Of a stretch of 64,000 nucleotides of DNA, positions 47,139-57,774 are shown one piece after another. Where the stretch lies: contig NZ_CP029639.1 in assembly GCF_003268635.1 (NCBI RefSeq), positions 6,603,064 through 6,667,063 of the forward strand. Reading direction: 5' to 3'. The notes beneath the pieces are model-generated. The model ran no database searches. It was not told the origin of the DNA and saw only the letters and a list, made by a program, of their open reading frames with translations. How positions within the stretch are numbered: the stretch's first letter is position 1; each line of letters starts with the position of its first letter. Origin of the DNA: Paenibacillus sp. DCT19 (lineage in GTDB: Bacteria > Bacillota > Bacilli > Paenibacillales > Paenibacillaceae). The position numbers and the translations under genes are program-made.

Positions 47139-48293
47139 TTATTTAAGTCTTGTTATTTCGTGCACAGCCTCAATTAAAGTGTTCACATCACTTTTGACTG
47201 TACTGTACCCTACACTTGCCCTAACCGCTCCACTTCGTGTAGTGCCTGCGGACTCATGTGCAAGAGGTGTACAGTGAAAACCGGAACGAACTGCAATGTT
47301 GTAGTGTCGATCCAGTTTAAAAGCAAGTTGAGCTGAATCATGCCCTTCTACCGTAAAGGATAACAATCCAGTACGGGGTTGTCCAACTTCTGGGCCGAGC
47401 ATTCGAATTCCTGGTACAGAGGCTAAACCTTCCATCATAACCTGTGTCAGTTCCCATTCATGCTGGTAGATTCGTTCAGGCGTTAGTTCCATCACATGCT
47501 TCACACCAGCAGCAAGACCCGCCATGCCTACTGTATTGGGTGTACCGGCTTCATAACGATCGGGACGGACAGAAGGTTGCTCTATAGCTTCCGATTGACT
47601 TCCTGTCCCGCCATGAAGTAGAGGTTGCACATCTAATTCTGGAGCTATATAGAGTCCGCCGGTTCCTTGTGGGCCTAACAAGCCCTTATGGCCAGGAAAG
47701 GCAAGCATATCAATGCCGAGTTGCTTCACATCAACAGGTATCACTCCAGCGCTTTGAGCAGCATCTACAAGTAAAGGAATCTGTCGTTTACGACACATCT
47801 GGGAGATTTCACTGACCGGTAAAATACTACCTAACAGATTAGAGCTATGTGTACAGACAACCAACCGGGTATTCGGTCGGAACATCTTCTCAAGCTGCGA
47901 TAGATCAACGGCGCCCATAGCATCAACCTGTACATAATCTACGGTTACATTTCGTGATCTACGCATGTACTCCAACGGACGTCGCACAGAGTTATGCTCA
48001 GCCATGGTTGCAATAACATGGTCGCCTTCGCTTAACCATCCCTGGATGGCAAGGTTCAAAGCCTCTGTCGTATTCGAACCAAGTGAAATATCGTTTGCAT
48101 TGCTCACACCAAACAGCGTAGATAATGCTTTTCTGGTGCTAAAGAGCACACGACTTGCTTGAACAGCCATCCGATGGCTCCCTCTACCGGGATTAGCCCC
48201 TGCTACATCCAAAGCCTGCATCATCGCTTCACTAACAGTAGGCGGCTTAGGCCATGATGTTGCAGCATGATCTAGATAGATAACTTTCTCCAC
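47139..48293 (-). CDS. Class V aminotransferase, cysteine desulfurase-like
   Basis: Protein of 384 residues from the GTG at 48293 (VEKVIYLDHAATSWPKP), chosen because AGAGGTGG lies 8 bases before it. PLP Lys in FPGHKGLLGPQGTG, conserved His in ATMAEHNSV, and the persulfide-forming Cys in RSGFHCTPLAHESAGT show a group close to SufS/CsdA. Could supply sulfur to the DUF3343 protein nearby, but that link is inference. Its terminator is not obvious. Confidence 0.9.
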   Translation of the reverse strand: MEKVIYLDHAATSWPKPPTVSEAMMQALDVAGANPGRGSHRMAVQASRVLFSTRKALSTLFGVSNANDISLGSNTTEALNLAIQGWLSEGDHVIATMAEHNSVRRPLEYMRRSRNVTVDYVQVDAMGAVDLSQLEKMFRPNTRLVVCTHSSNLLGSILPVSEISQMCRKRQIPLLVDAAQSAGVIPVDVKQLGIDMLAFPGHKGLLGPQGTGGLYIAPELDVQPLLHGGTGSQSEAIEQPSVRPDRYEAGTPNTVGMAGLAAGVKHVMELTPERIYQHEWELTQVMMEGLASVPGIRMLGPEVGQPRTGLLSFTVEGHDSAQLAFKLDRHYNIAVRSGFHCTPLAHESAGTTRSGAVRASVGYSTVKSDVNTLIEAVHEITRLK

Positions 48294-48356
48294 CTCATAA
48301 CCACCTCTGTTCATTCATTAAACGTAATGCCTTCATTTCACCCCAACAAAATAAAT

Positions 48357-48397
48357 ATGACATATCGTTGCTCCATCGTACAGAGGCGATATGTCAT
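48357..48397 (-). terminator. Hairpin after spo0J
   Basis: ATGACATATCG/CGATATGTCAT form a perfect 11-bp stem 45 bases past the spo0J stop, followed on the minus strand by ATTTATTTTG. Probably a terminator between spo0J and the aminotransferase gene. Confidence 0.6.
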
Positions 48398-48441
48398 CCC
48401 ATGAGAAGCCCCGCATGTTGTCATTGATCGTGAAACATCGT

Positions 48442-49290
48442 CTATTGCAGCAGTTCCAGTAGCCGCTCCAGATCTTGTTTACTGTAGTAGTTGAGCTCAA
48501 TTTTACCTTTTTCCTTGTTGCTATGCTTAATCTTCACAGTTGTTTTGAATCGCTCACGAAGCGACTCCTCTACTGTATCAATGAACGGATCTTTCTTCTT
48601 CAGTTTAGATTTCGCCTTGCCCTCACTTGCTTTAGCGCGATCCAACTGTTGAACTGCTTCTTCCAACTCTCGCACACTCCATTGTTGATCAATGGTTTGT
48701 TTGGCGAGTTGTTTCATCATATCCAGATCCTTCACACCTACGATGGCACGAGCATGACCCATAGATAATGTTCCACGTGAAACATGATCCTTCACTTCAT
48801 CCGGTAAAGATAACAATCTCAAGAAATTAGCGATATGGGAACGAGACTTGCCCACCTTCACGGAAAGCTCTTCCTGAGTCAATGCGAACTGATCCATCAA
48901 CCCCTGATAGGCAACTGCAACTTCCATGGCATTTAGGTTCTCCCGCTGCAGATTCTCGATCAGCGCAATTTCCATAACTTGCTGATCGCTGAAATTGCGA
49001 ACTACTGCTGGTACAGTGGCATTTCCACAATATTGAGAAGCTCTGAAACGCCGTTCTCCGGCGATAATCTCATAACCTCTCAACACGGTACGTACAATGA
49101 TCGGTTGTATTACCCCATGCTGGCGAATGGACTCTGCCAACTCATGAATTGCATCCTCATCGAATACTTTACGAGGTTGATAAGGGTTTGCCCGCAATTG
49201 ACTAATCGGGATTTCAACGACTTTGTCATCATCATTAATTGAAAGCGATGGAATGAGGGCATCCAGTCCTTTTCCGAGCCGCTTACTCAT
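48442..49290 (-). CDS. parB: Chromosome partition protein ParB (Spo0J)
   Basis: Protein of 282 residues. N-terminal CTPase motif region ISQLRANPYQPRKVFDED, then the ENLQRENLNAMEVA and GERRFRA motifs, a helix-turn-helix (LSVKVGKSRSHIANFLRLL) that reads parS, and a C-terminal dimer domain (LNYYSKQDLERLLELL). It loads at parS, spreads as a CTP clamp and recruits SMC. Overlaps the soj stop by 8 bases. A parS site lies inside the gene. Confidence 0.97.
   Translation of the reverse strand: MSKRLGKGLDALIPSLSINDDDKVVEIPISQLRANPYQPRKVFDEDAIHELAESIRQHGVIQPIIVRTVLRGYEIIAGERRFRASQYCGNATVPAVVRNFSDQQVMEIALIENLQRENLNAMEVAVAYQGLMDQFALTQEELSVKVGKSRSHIANFLRLLSLPDEVKDHVSRGTLSMGHARAIVGVKDLDMMKQLAKQTIDQQWSVRELEEAVQQLDRAKASEGKAKSKLKKKDPFIDTVEESLRERFKTTVKIKHSNKEKGKIELNYYSKQDLERLLELLQ
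48769..48784. promoter_or_regulatory. parS site inside spo0J
   Basis: TGTTCCACGTGAAACA differs from the consensus parS by one base. A parS inside spo0J is also known in Bacillus subtilis. Confidence 0.85.
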
Positions 49291-50044
49291 ATGATATCAC
49301 TTCCTTTGCGAGCTCTAGATATACTTCAGCTCCCCGGGAACGGGGATCGTACGTAATAATCGACTGTCCATGAGACGGTGCTTCACTAAGCCGAACATTA
49401 CGCGGGATAATCGTTGAATACACTTTTTGCTGAAAATACTTTTTCACTTCTTCAATCACTTGAATCCCCAGATTGGTACGCGCATCAAACATCGTAAGCA
49501 ACACGCCTTCAATCTGCAGAGAGGTGTTCAGATGTTTCTGAACCAAACGAACGGTGTTAAGCAATTGGCTCAAACCTTCAAGTGCATAATACTCACACTG
49601 AATCGGAATGATCACCGAATCGGAAGCGGTCAACGAGTTAATCGTCAACATGCCAAGGGATGGTGGGCAATCGATCAGTATGTAATCATAATTGTTTTTC
49701 ACCATGGCGAGTGATTTTTTCAGGCGAACTTCGCGTGATATCGTAGATACCAATTCAATCTCGGCTCCAGCGAGCTGAATGGTTGCAGGAATGATATGAA
49801 GTCCTTCGATTTGAGTTTCTACAATAGCCTGCTGAGGATGAACTTCATTAATGATGACATCATATATGCAATTAGCCACATCTGCTTTATTGATTCCGAC
49901 TCCGCTGGTTGTGTTCCCCTGAGGGTCTATATCGACAAGTAGTACTCTCTTCCCGAGTGAAGCCAGTCCTGCACCCAGGTTAACAGATGTCGTCGTTTTC
50001 CCCACACCGCCCTTTTGATTTGCTACGGCCATAATCTTAGACAA
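49283..50044 (-). CDS. parA: Chromosome partition ATPase ParA (Soj)
   Basis: Protein of 253 residues starting at a TTG codon (MSKIMAVANQKGGVGKTTTS) after GAGGTGA. The deviant Walker A KGGVGKTT, LVDIDPQGN and YILIDCPPSLG identify the ParA/MinD family. Soj also controls DnaA at the origin. First gene of the soj-spo0J pair. Confidence 0.97.
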   Translation of the reverse strand: MSKIMAVANQKGGVGKTTTSVNLGAGLASLGKRVLLVDIDPQGNTTSGVGINKADVANCIYDVIINEVHPQQAIVETQIEGLHIIPATIQLAGAEIELVSTISREVRLKKSLAMVKNNYDYILIDCPPSLGMLTINSLTASDSVIIPIQCEYYALEGLSQLLNTVRLVQKHLNTSLQIEGVLLTMFDARTNLGIQVIEEVKKYFQQKVYSTIIPRNVRLSEAPSHGQSIITYDPRSRGAEVYLELAKEVISYE

Positions 50045-50179
50045 TTACTTCACCTCAAATAAAATAGGAGTCTTTTCTTGTAGGTTATAAGCTACATTTA
50101 ACACCAAGCAGGTGGCTATCGTCCACACAACAACAACTACCATTTCCTCTATCAATGTCATTCTCCGTGCTATAGACAG

Positions 50180-50200
50180 AAAAAGCGGCCTATTGCCGCC
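50180..50200 (-). terminator. Terminator after noc
   Basis: GCGGC/GCCGC stem followed by TTTTT on the minus strand, 12 bases past the noc stop. Confidence 0.8.
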
Positions 50201-50211
50201 TGAAGCTTCAA

Positions 50212-51030
50212 TTATTTGCGTTTCGGGATATGGATAACGATTTCATAATGATCCTCATGGTCTTCTTCTTTCGTTTTGATATCCAGACCGGAACCAGAAA
50301 CCATATCAATCGATTGACGAATTGTATTCAATGCAAGTCTAACGTCCTTGGTGAATGAAATGCGTTTCGATTTTTTGATCTTAGAAGCTTCCTTATAGAA
50401 AGCAACACGTGCTTCCGTTTGCTTTACATTGAGTTCTTTTTCGATAATTTCAGCAAGCAGCTTCATCTGTAATTCTTCTGTATCTAGTGAAAGTAACGCT
50501 CTTGCATGTCGTTCAGAAATTTTCCGTTCCATTAGAGCTGCTTTGATACCCTCAGGAAGCTGTAACAGACGAATCTTGTTGGCAATCGTCGACTGACTCT
50601 TACCCAAACGCTGTGCAAGACTCTCTTGTGTCAACTGATGCAAATCAATTAGTTTCTGATAGGCCACCGCTTCTTCGATCGATGTTAGACCTTCACGCTG
50701 CAAGTTCTCAATCAATGCAATGGATGCAGCCTGTGAGTCGTTGAATTCACGTACAATGGCTGGAATATGATCCAGACCAAGCTTACGAACTGCACGCCAG
50801 CGACGTTCACCGGCAATAATCTCATATGTTCCGTTTCGTACGCGGACGACAATAGGTTGAATAACCCCATGTGTCTTGATCGTCTGCAACAACTCGTCAA
50901 TTTTTTCATCATCAAAGATCGTACGGGGTTGATACGGGCTGCTCACAATTTCATTGACCGGAATTTGTTTTATTTCGTCTCCGTTATTGCGATCCGCCAA
51001 ACCAAACAACTTCGAAAATTGTTCTTTCAT
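50212..51030 (-). CDS. noc: Nucleoid occlusion protein Noc
   Basis: Protein of 272 residues from [14 protein letters not shown] at the ATG at 51030, after AGGTGG. The amphipathic N-terminus that tethers Noc to the membrane is visible, followed by ParB-type motifs (ISALIENLQ-like [26 protein letters not shown]) and the helix-turn-helix [19 protein letters not shown]. It prevents division over the nucleoid. Adjacent to rsmG and soj-spo0J as in Bacillus. Confidence 0.93.
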   Translation of the reverse strand: MKEQFSKLFGLADRNNGDEIKQIPVNEIVSSPYQPRTIFDDEKIDELLQTIKTHGVIQPIVVRVRNGTYEIIAGERRWRAVRKLGLDHIPAIVREFNDSQAASIALIENLQREGLTSIEEAVAYQKLIDLHQLTQESLAQRLGKSQSTIANKIRLLQLPEGIKAALMERKISERHARALLSLDTEELQMKLLAEIIEKELNVKQTEARVAFYKEASKIKKSKRISFTKDVRLALNTIRQSIDMVSGSGLDIKTKEEDHEDHYEIVIHIPKRK

Positions 51031-51665
51031 TCCGTATATTACCACCTAGTTTCGTAATAGCTCCTGCTGTAATGCAGGTGCTTCTTATTCAATATGCGAC
51101 CCCATATATACTGTCGTTTTTCGAATAAGTTTTGCCTGTACTAACACTTCCTAACGCAATGACTTACTGTATGAAATGTCTACTCATCTATATCAATCTA
51201 TGATCTCTGAACCACAGGATCGGATACTTCTATTCTATCATCTTTTCTATCATAATCCTATGTTTACCTATTCTTTAAACGCTCTTAATTTTCCTGCTTT
51301 TTATTCGCTTGAAATTGAACGATATGCAGGAGGTCATCACTTTCAAAGGAGAATTTTATTCGTTAAAATGGTTTGTCGTTTCTCTTATATATATATTAGA
51401 AACGAAGAATGTTTCACGTGAAACATCGCCCTACTAAAGTTGCTATCTGCATGACCACATTTCACACCTAATAAATATCTTCTTATATTGACGAAGAATT
51501 CCATCTCCATTTTCATATATCAATCCATTCCACCATTCCACGAACAAACTTAGGGCTTAAAACTAACCTACTTGCAGATGAGTAACATGTTATCTCACAC
51601 TATAATCTTCAATCAGAACTTATTTTGGAGCCACATTCCATTCGTGAAATGTACCTTACATCCAA
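51031..51665. other. Intergenic region carrying parS
   Basis: About 640 bases between noc and the rsmG terminator. It holds the perfect parS site at 51410-51425. Nothing else is recognised. Confidence 0.6.
51410..51425. promoter_or_regulatory. Perfect parS site upstream of noc
   Basis: TGTTTCACGTGAAACA is the exact consensus. ParB should load here, close to the origin. Confidence 0.95.
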
Positions 51666-51708
51666 CAAAAAAATGCACCCTGCTAATGCGCTGCATTAAC
51701 AAGATGCA
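51666..51708 (-). terminator. Terminator after rsmG
   Basis: TGCATCTTGTTAATG pairs with CATTAGCAGGGTGCA on the minus strand, followed by TTTTTTT; 34 bases past the rsmG stop. Confidence 0.85.
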
Positions 51709-51741
51709 ATATTTTTGAATCTTAATCGTAGCTACCTATAA

Positions 51742-52464
51742 TTACACCAAAGGTGTTTTCAATGGCGTACCTGGTTTACGTGGATACTTATGAGGCGTTT
51801 TATCAAACTTTTGAACAAGAATAATATGACGCTCAGATTCTTCCACCGGTAGTTGAAATGGATGAACTGCTTTTACTCGTCCCTTCAACTGGTTGAAGCT
51901 AAATTCCGCTTCCTTCATTTCTTCGCGTGGGTCGCCACCCTTCATCGCAGCGAAGAATCCACCTTTGCGAACAAATGGCAGGCAAAATTCATTCAATACA
52001 GCTAACTTAGCAACTGCTCGTGCCGTAACGAGATCATAACTATCCCGATACCCTTCTTTGCGTCCAAGCTCTTCCGCTCTTCCATGGATCAGCTCAACAT
52101 CTGTCAGACCCAGATGATCCACTACGTGCTGCAAGAAACCGATACGCTTATTCAATGAATCAATGATCGTTAACTTTAAGTGTGGAAAACAAATCTTAAG
52201 TGGCAATCCCGGGAAGCCAGCTCCCGATCCGATATCGGCCAGCTTATCAACTTTGGAAATATCCGTGTAAAAAGCAAGCGATACCGAATCATAGAAATGC
52301 TTCGTATATACCTGTTCCCGCTCTGTGATGCCCGTTAGGTTCATCTTTTCATTCCAGGCTACAAGATCCTGAAAGTATAATTCAAACTGTTCCAGCTGAA
52401 GTTCATTCAGCTCTAATCCATGTTCTTTTAAGCGCAACTGTAGCTGCTGTTGGATAGCGTCCAT
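51742..52464 (-). CDS. rsmG: 16S rRNA (guanine527-N7)-methyltransferase
   Basis: Protein of 240 residues. It methylates N7 of G527 in 16S rRNA. MNLTGITEREQVYTKHFYDS and the SAM-binding loop KLADIGSGAGFPGLPLKI are the family signatures; TIIDSLNKRIGFLQHV follows. Its ATG overlaps the mnmG stop by one base (TAATG). Confidence 0.96.
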   Translation of the reverse strand: MDAIQQQLQLRLKEHGLELNELQLEQFELYFQDLVAWNEKMNLTGITEREQVYTKHFYDSVSLAFYTDISKVDKLADIGSGAGFPGLPLKICFPHLKLTIIDSLNKRIGFLQHVVDHLGLTDVELIHGRAEELGRKEGYRDSYDLVTARAVAKLAVLNEFCLPFVRKGGFFAAMKGGDPREEMKEAEFSFNQLKGRVKAVHPFQLPVEESERHIILVQKFDKTPHKYPRKPGTPLKTPLV

Positions 52465-54353
52465 TATTGTCCCCTTGCTGCGGTTACACGGTTATAATGC
52501 TCCAAGTAGACCAGCAAAATGGAGATATCTGCTGGTGTAACCCCAGCAATACGGGAAGCTTGCCCAATCGAGATTGGACGAATCGTAGAGAGCTTTTGCT
52601 TCGCTTCCATCGCAAGTCCGTGAACTTCATTATATTCAATCGTATCCGGAATCTTCTTCTTCTCCATCTTTTGCAAACGTTCCACGTGGATCAATTGTTT
52701 CTCAATATAACCCGCATATTTGATTTGAATTTCGACTTGTTCCTTCATATCAGCAGTCAGTTCAACTTCAGATGGAGAGATCTGCTCGATCCAGTCATAC
52801 CCCAGTTCAGGACGACGCATCAAGGTTAGCAATGTGCTTCCATCCTGAATTGGTGTTGAACCCGCTTCTTCAAGTTTCGCATTAACTTCCACAGGACGTA
52901 CTTTTGCTACTTTCAGACGCTCAACTTCAGCATCTACTTTAGCTTTTTTATCGAGGAATTTTGCGTAACGTTCTTCGGTGATCAATCCGATATCATGACC
53001 AATTTCAGTCAAACGAAGATCTGCGTTATCATGACGAAGCAACAAGCGGTATTCGGCACGTGATGTCAGCAAACGATATGGCTCATTGGTCCCTTTTGTC
53101 ACAAGATCATCGATTAGAACTCCAATGTACCCTTGGGAACGATCAAGTACAACCGGCTCTTTCCCCTGCACTTTACGTGCTGCATTAATACCCGCCATTA
53201 CACCTTGACCTGCTGCTTCTTCGTACCCCGATGTACCATTAATCTGCCCAGCAGTGAACAGGCCTGGTAGACGTTTCGTTTCGAGCGAAGGCCAGAGCTG
53301 TGTAGGTACCATTGCATCGTATTCAATTGCATATCCATTACGCATCATTTCTACTTTTTCCATACCTGGGATGGAACGTAGAACAGCCAATTGAACGTCT
53401 TCTGGCAGACTTGTAGATAGACCCTGTACATAGTATTCCGATGTGTTTTTACCTTCTGGTTCAAGGAAAATCTGATGTTTCGGTTTATCGCTGAATCGCA
53501 CAATTTTATCTTCAATGGATGGGCAATAACGAGGACCCGTACCTTCAATTACACCCGAGAACATTGGCGCACGGTGTAGATTATCATTAATAATCTGGTG
53601 CGTTTCAACAGATGTATAGGTCAGCCAACAAGGCAATTGCTCATTGTCAGAAGATTCTGTTTCATAAGAAAAGAATTTTGGCTCGTCATCGCCTGGTTGG
53701 ATTTCAGTTTTGCTAAAATCAATTGTGTCCTTGTGCACACGAGGTGGTGTACCTGTTTTGAAACGAACCAGATCGAAACCAAGCTCACGCAAATGCTCGG
53801 ACAATTTGAGTGAGGGCTGTTGATTGTTTGGTCCACTCTCATACATCAATTCACCCATAATCACTTTACCGCGCAGATAGGTTCCGGTAGTCAGGACGAC
53901 TGCCTTAGCGCGATACTCTGTGCCGGTCTGTGTTACTACGCCTACACATTTATCATCTTCAACGATAAGACGATCCACCATACCTTGGCGCATGGTCAGA
54001 TTACGTTCATTCTCCATCGTTTCTTTCATTTTGTGCTGGTAAGAGAACTTATCTGCTTGAGCGCGCAACGCATGTACTGCCGGCCCTTTACCTGTGTTTA
54101 GCATCCGCATCTGAATAAATGTTTTGTCGATGTTCCGCCCCATCTCACCACCGAGTGCATCAATCTCACGCACAACATGTCCTTTTGCCGGTCCACCAAT
54201 GGATGGATTACAAGGCATGAAGGCTACCATATCCAGATTGATCGTAATCATCAGCGTTTTGGAACCCATACGTGCTGCCGCTAGTGCAGATTCTACACCT
54301 GCATGTCCTGCGCCAACGACGATAACATCATAACTACCGCCATCAAAAGCCAT
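52464..54353 (-). CDS. mnmG: tRNA modification protein MnmG (GidA)
   Basis: Protein of 629 residues. FAD-binding [52 protein letters not shown], and [20 protein letters not shown] are present. With MnmE it installs the carboxymethylaminomethyl group on U34 of certain tRNAs. The C-terminal MnmE-binding part ([20 protein letters not shown]) is intact. A 222-base gap separates it from mnmE. Confidence 0.97.
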   Translation of the reverse strand: MAFDGGSYDVIVVGAGHAGVESALAAARMGSKTLMITINLDMVAFMPCNPSIGGPAKGHVVREIDALGGEMGRNIDKTFIQMRMLNTGKGPAVHALRAQADKFSYQHKMKETMENERNLTMRQGMVDRLIVEDDKCVGVVTQTGTEYRAKAVVLTTGTYLRGKVIMGELMYESGPNNQQPSLKLSEHLRELGFDLVRFKTGTPPRVHKDTIDFSKTEIQPGDDEPKFFSYETESSDNEQLPCWLTYTSVETHQIINDNLHRAPMFSGVIEGTGPRYCPSIEDKIVRFSDKPKHQIFLEPEGKNTSEYYVQGLSTSLPEDVQLAVLRSIPGMEKVEMMRNGYAIEYDAMVPTQLWPSLETKRLPGLFTAGQINGTSGYEEAAGQGVMAGINAARKVQGKEPVVLDRSQGYIGVLIDDLVTKGTNEPYRLLTSRAEYRLLLRHDNADLRLTEIGHDIGLITEERYAKFLDKKAKVDAEVERLKVAKVRPVEVNAKLEEAGSTPIQDGSTLLTLMRRPELGYDWIEQISPSEVELTADMKEQVEIQIKYAGYIEKQLIHVERLQKMEKKKIPDTIEYNEVHGLAMEAKQKLSTIRPISIGQASRIAGVTPADISILLVYLEHYNRVTAARGQ

Positions 54354-54574
54354 TTTTGTTTACCCCCTTATACCGTCGCACACTTATACTGATGTACGAT
54401 CGGTTCTAACAACTAGGCGTCTGCCTGCCTAATCGTGAATTGAATTTGAAAATCCGTAATATCTATATCAAAACAATAGGTCATTGTTCATCTAAAACTA
54501 AAATACGTCACCTAAAATAGGGATTGAACTCATCTATCATACACCTTTTTGATACACGTGCAAGCCTGCAAATT

Positions 54575-55951
54575 TTACTTTCCTAGACAGAACTGGGAGA
54601 AGATTTGATCAATCAGTGCATCATGCGCTGTATCTCCTACAATTTCACCTAGATGCTCCCAAGCAAGTCGTACATCAATCTGAATCATATCAATAGGAAT
54701 GAACTGCTCTGCTGCCTCATATGCGTCTACAAGAGACTGCTTGGCTTTCTTGAGCAATGCAATATGACGCACATTACTAACATACGTGAGATCCGCCGAC
54801 TCCAGCTTACCACTGAAGAACAGTGTTGAGATTGCTTCCTCCAAACGATCTACACCGAGATCATCTTTTACCGACATCGGTACAATGCGGTCTTCTGGAA
54901 TATAGCGGAGCAATACATCGCGATCTGCCTGTGGAGTTAAGTCCATTTTATTCATAATGATAATTGATTGTCTACCGCGGATTTGTTCGAGCAATTCAAT
55001 CTCATCCACATGTAGAGGCTCAGCCGCATTAATGACCATCAATAGAAGGTCAGCATCATTGACTGCGGAGCGGGAACGCTCGACACCAATCTTCTCAACG
55101 ACGTCCATCGTCTCTCGAATGCCGGCTGTATCGAGCAGCTTGAGCGGAATATTATTAATTGTAACGAACTCTTCAATAACATCTCGCGTTGTGCCTGGAA
55201 TATCGGTTACAATTGCTCGATTGTCTTGAGCAAGTGCGTTGAGCAATGACGATTTCCCTACATTAGGTCGTCCAACAATGGCTGTTGTAATACCTTCACG
55301 CAGTATTTTGCCCTGCTCAGCGGTGACTAGCAATTTATCAATTTCAGTCATGACTAGACTGGATTTTTCCTTAATAAAGTCAGCCGTGAGTGATTCCACA
55401 TCATGCTCCGGGTAATCAATGTTCACTTCGATATGTGCTAGCGTTTCGACCAGCGTATGTCTTAGATCACGAAGCTTACTGGATAGCTTGCCCTCCACTT
55501 GCTTCAGAGCAACAGAGAAAGCACGGTCTGATTTTGAACGGATGAGATCCATAACCCCTTCTGCCTGTGACAGATCGATTCGCCCATTAAGAAACGCCCG
55601 CTTCGTGAATTCACCCGGCTCCGCCAGACGAATATCAAGCTGTAACAACAGATCCATAACACGTTTTACAGATACCACACCACCATGGGCACTGATCTCC
55701 ACCACATCTTCTGTCGTAAATGATCTTGGCGCTCGCATTACAGTAACGAGGACCTCTTCAACCTTTTCTCCCTTACTTGGTTCAATGATATGACCATAGT
55801 GTACCGTATGAGATTCAGCCTGTGTTAATGGCGTTTTACTGCGAAAAATTTTCTCTGTCTCTGCTACTGCATCCGGGCCGCTGATCCGGATCACGGCAAT
55901 TCCCGCTTCTCCGACAGCCGTTGATATTGCTGTGATCGTATCACTGATCAT
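54575..55951 (-). CDS. mnmE: tRNA modification GTPase MnmE (TrmE)
   Basis: Protein of 458 residues from MISDTITAISTAVGEAGIAV at the ATG at 55951, after GGAGAG; 17 upstream codons are probably not translated. Folate-binding N-domain, helical domain and inserted G domain (G1 GRPNVGKSSLLNAL, G3 DTAGIRET, G4 NKMD) and the terminal CLGK that carries the catalytic Cys. Works with MnmG. Confidence 0.96.
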   Translation of the reverse strand: MISDTITAISTAVGEAGIAVIRISGPDAVAETEKIFRSKTPLTQAESHTVHYGHIIEPSKGEKVEEVLVTVMRAPRSFTTEDVVEISAHGGVVSVKRVMDLLLQLDIRLAEPGEFTKRAFLNGRIDLSQAEGVMDLIRSKSDRAFSVALKQVEGKLSSKLRDLRHTLVETLAHIEVNIDYPEHDVESLTADFIKEKSSLVMTEIDKLLVTAEQGKILREGITTAIVGRPNVGKSSLLNALAQDNRAIVTDIPGTTRDVIEEFVTINNIPLKLLDTAGIRETMDVVEKIGVERSRSAVNDADLLLMVINAAEPLHVDEIELLEQIRGRQSIIIMNKMDLTPQADRDVLLRYIPEDRIVPMSVKDDLGVDRLEEAISTLFFSGKLESADLTYVSNVRHIALLKKAKQSLVDAYEAAEQFIPIDMIQIDVRLAWEHLGEIVGDTAHDALIDQIFSQFCLGK

Positions 55952-56068
55952 GGTTATCTCTCCTTGCTCTATTTTCAAATTGCCGCCCAGGATGGACGCC
56001 ATATCATTTCTAATAAAAGACTTACAATTACCTCAGGGATAGCCATAATTATAAAAGGCTTTTGTACG

Positions 56069-56108
56069 AAAAAAGCAATGGCTTCTGCACCGGGCAGGCA
56101 GCCATTGC
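56069..56108 (-). terminator. Terminator after khpB
   Basis: GCAATGGC/GCCATTGC perfect stem followed by TTTTTT on the minus strand; 16 bases past the stop. Confidence 0.92.
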
Positions 56109-56123
56109 GTCTTCAATTTCGTG

Positions 56124-56825
56124 TTATTTCGTCATAATGACCACACGCCGATTGGGCTCCTCGCCCTTACTATATGTCTTAATCTGCGGGTTATTTTGCA
56201 GTTTCGCATGAATCACTTTGCGCTCAAGTGGCGGCATTGGTTCCAGTACAACTTCCTTACCCGAACGAATGGCTTGTCCAGCTAATCGTTCAGCCAGATC
56301 CTCCAGCGTCTTCCGTCTACGTTGACGGAAGTTCTCCGCATCAAGCACAATGCGTACGAAACTCTCCGAATAACGATTGGCTACAATGTTTGTTAGATAT
56401 TGAAGAGCATCCAGCGTTTGTCCACGTCTGCCAATGATCATGCCAAGATCTTCCCCAGCAATATTGAAGACATGTCCATCACGCTGTTTCTTGATATGCA
56501 CCTCAACATCCAGCCCCATACCTGCTGCCACTTCTTTTAAGAAAGCAGCCGCTTCCTCATAGGGATTTTTAGCTGCGACATCTTCAGGTGCTTCATGCAT
56601 CTGAGAGAGAGGCGCGGCTGGTTTGATCGGCTCTGATACAACTTCGGGTACAGGGAGAAGCTTAACTTCTACTTTCGCCGCCTTTACTCCGATCAAACCC
56701 AGGAATCCTTTTGACGGCTGCTCTAACACTTGTATCTCGACCTTGTCCCGGCTCACGCCAAGCTCAGCCAATCCTTGGTTTACAGCATCTTCAATGGTTT
56801 TTCCTGACGCAATGACTTTGGTCAT
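56124..56825 (-). CDS. jag: RNA-binding protein KhpB (Jag, SpoIIIJ-associated)
   Basis: Protein of 233 residues. Jag-N domain (about 1-52, MTKVIASGKTIEDAVNQGLA), a Pro/Ala linker, KH domain (GEDLGMIIGRRGQTLDALQY) and R3H domain (LVDLAERLAGQAIRSGKE-like; LPPLERKVIHAKLQ). It binds RNA and is linked to cell elongation and sporulation. ATG overlaps the yidC stop by 4 bases. Confidence 0.95.
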   Translation of the reverse strand: MTKVIASGKTIEDAVNQGLAELGVSRDKVEIQVLEQPSKGFLGLIGVKAAKVEVKLLPVPEVVSEPIKPAAPLSQMHEAPEDVAAKNPYEEAAAFLKEVAAGMGLDVEVHIKKQRDGHVFNIAGEDLGMIIGRRGQTLDALQYLTNIVANRYSESFVRIVLDAENFRQRRRKTLEDLAERLAGQAIRSGKEVVLEPMPPLERKVIHAKLQNNPQIKTYSKGEEPNRRVVIMTK

Positions 56826-57700
56826 TTCGATTTTTTGGCCCCTTTCGACCCTTTTCCAGAGACGGTCGCTTTGCCACCGTTTTTGCGTTTAGCTCCTTTT
56901 TTGGAAGAGCTGTTCTGCTTCACGTTGACCTCAGCCACGACTTTATCATTATTCCGGTAAAGGAAATAGTTTTGTACAATCGTGTAGATATTACTGTAGA
57001 ACCAGTAGAGCGGCAAGGCGGACGGGAACTGATACGACATAACGAAGATCAGAATCGGGTACACCCATAGCATGAACTGCATTGGACCAATCTGCTGTGC
57101 TGGGTTCATACGCATCATCATCCATGTTTGAATGAATGTAGTGATGGCAGCGAGAACTGGCAAGATAAACAGGTGATCCGGTTCTCCGAGTTGAAGCCAC
57201 AAGAAATCGTGAGTTCTTAGACTGGAGTTTCCGTAAATGGAGTTATAAAGTGCGATGTAAATCGGCATCTGAATGATAAGAGGCAGACACCCAGCCATCG
57301 GATTAACTTTGTTCTCCTGAAACAACTTCATCGTTTCTTGCTGAACTTTCTCAGGTGTATCTTTATACTTGGCTTGAATCTCCTTAAGTTGCGGCTGAAT
57401 AGCCTGCATTGCTTTGGAGCTGCGAACTTGCTTCATCGTCAATGGTAAAATCAATGTCCGCACAATAAGCACCATGACTAGGACAGCTAGTCCATATTCG
57501 CCGCTGAACCATTCTGCGAACGTATCGAGCGCATAAGAGAACCAGTAAACTACATTACTTTGCCAGAAGGAATCACTAGTTCTTAAATCTTCCGTAGTAA
57601 CCCCGGATCCTTGCGGAGTACATCCAGCTAATACAGCGACCATTGCAATAACTGCAATGAGGAGAATCCACTTACCCTTTGATGTCTTCAATCGCGACAC
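56822..57700 (-). CDS. yidC: Membrane protein insertase YidC (SpoIIIJ)
   Basis: Protein of 292 residues from a GTG after AGAGGGG. Lipoprotein signal with VLAGC, then the YidC core of five membrane helices: EYGLAVLVMVLIVRTLILPL with the conserved Arg, the cytoplasmic hairpin LFQENKVNPMAGCLPLIIQM and PALPLYWFYSNIYTIVQN-like end. A basic tail ends KGSKGAKKSK and can contact ribosomes. Inserts membrane proteins, with or without Sec. Confidence 0.96.
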   Translation of the reverse strand: MSRLKTSKGKWILLIAVIAMVAVLAGCTPQGSGVTTEDLRTSDSFWQSNVVYWFSYALDTFAEWFSGEYGLAVLVMVLIVRTLILPLTMKQVRSSKAMQAIQPQLKEIQAKYKDTPEKVQQETMKLFQENKVNPMAGCLPLIIQMPIYIALYNSIYGNSSLRTHDFLWLQLGEPDHLFILPVLAAITTFIQTWMMMRMNPAQQIGPMQFMLWVYPILIFVMSYQFPSALPLYWFYSNIYTIVQNYFLYRNNDKVVAEVNVKQNSSSKKGAKRKNGGKATVSGKGSKGAKKSK

Positions 57701-57774
57701 TTCATAACCCCTCTCTTAACCATTCCATTCCACCGTAAATCATACCATAATTAGGAGGACAAATAAACCAAGGC

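Noticed and set aside
48420..48440. parS-like CGTGAAACA half-site
   Set aside because: Only the right half matches; about five mismatches over 16 bases.
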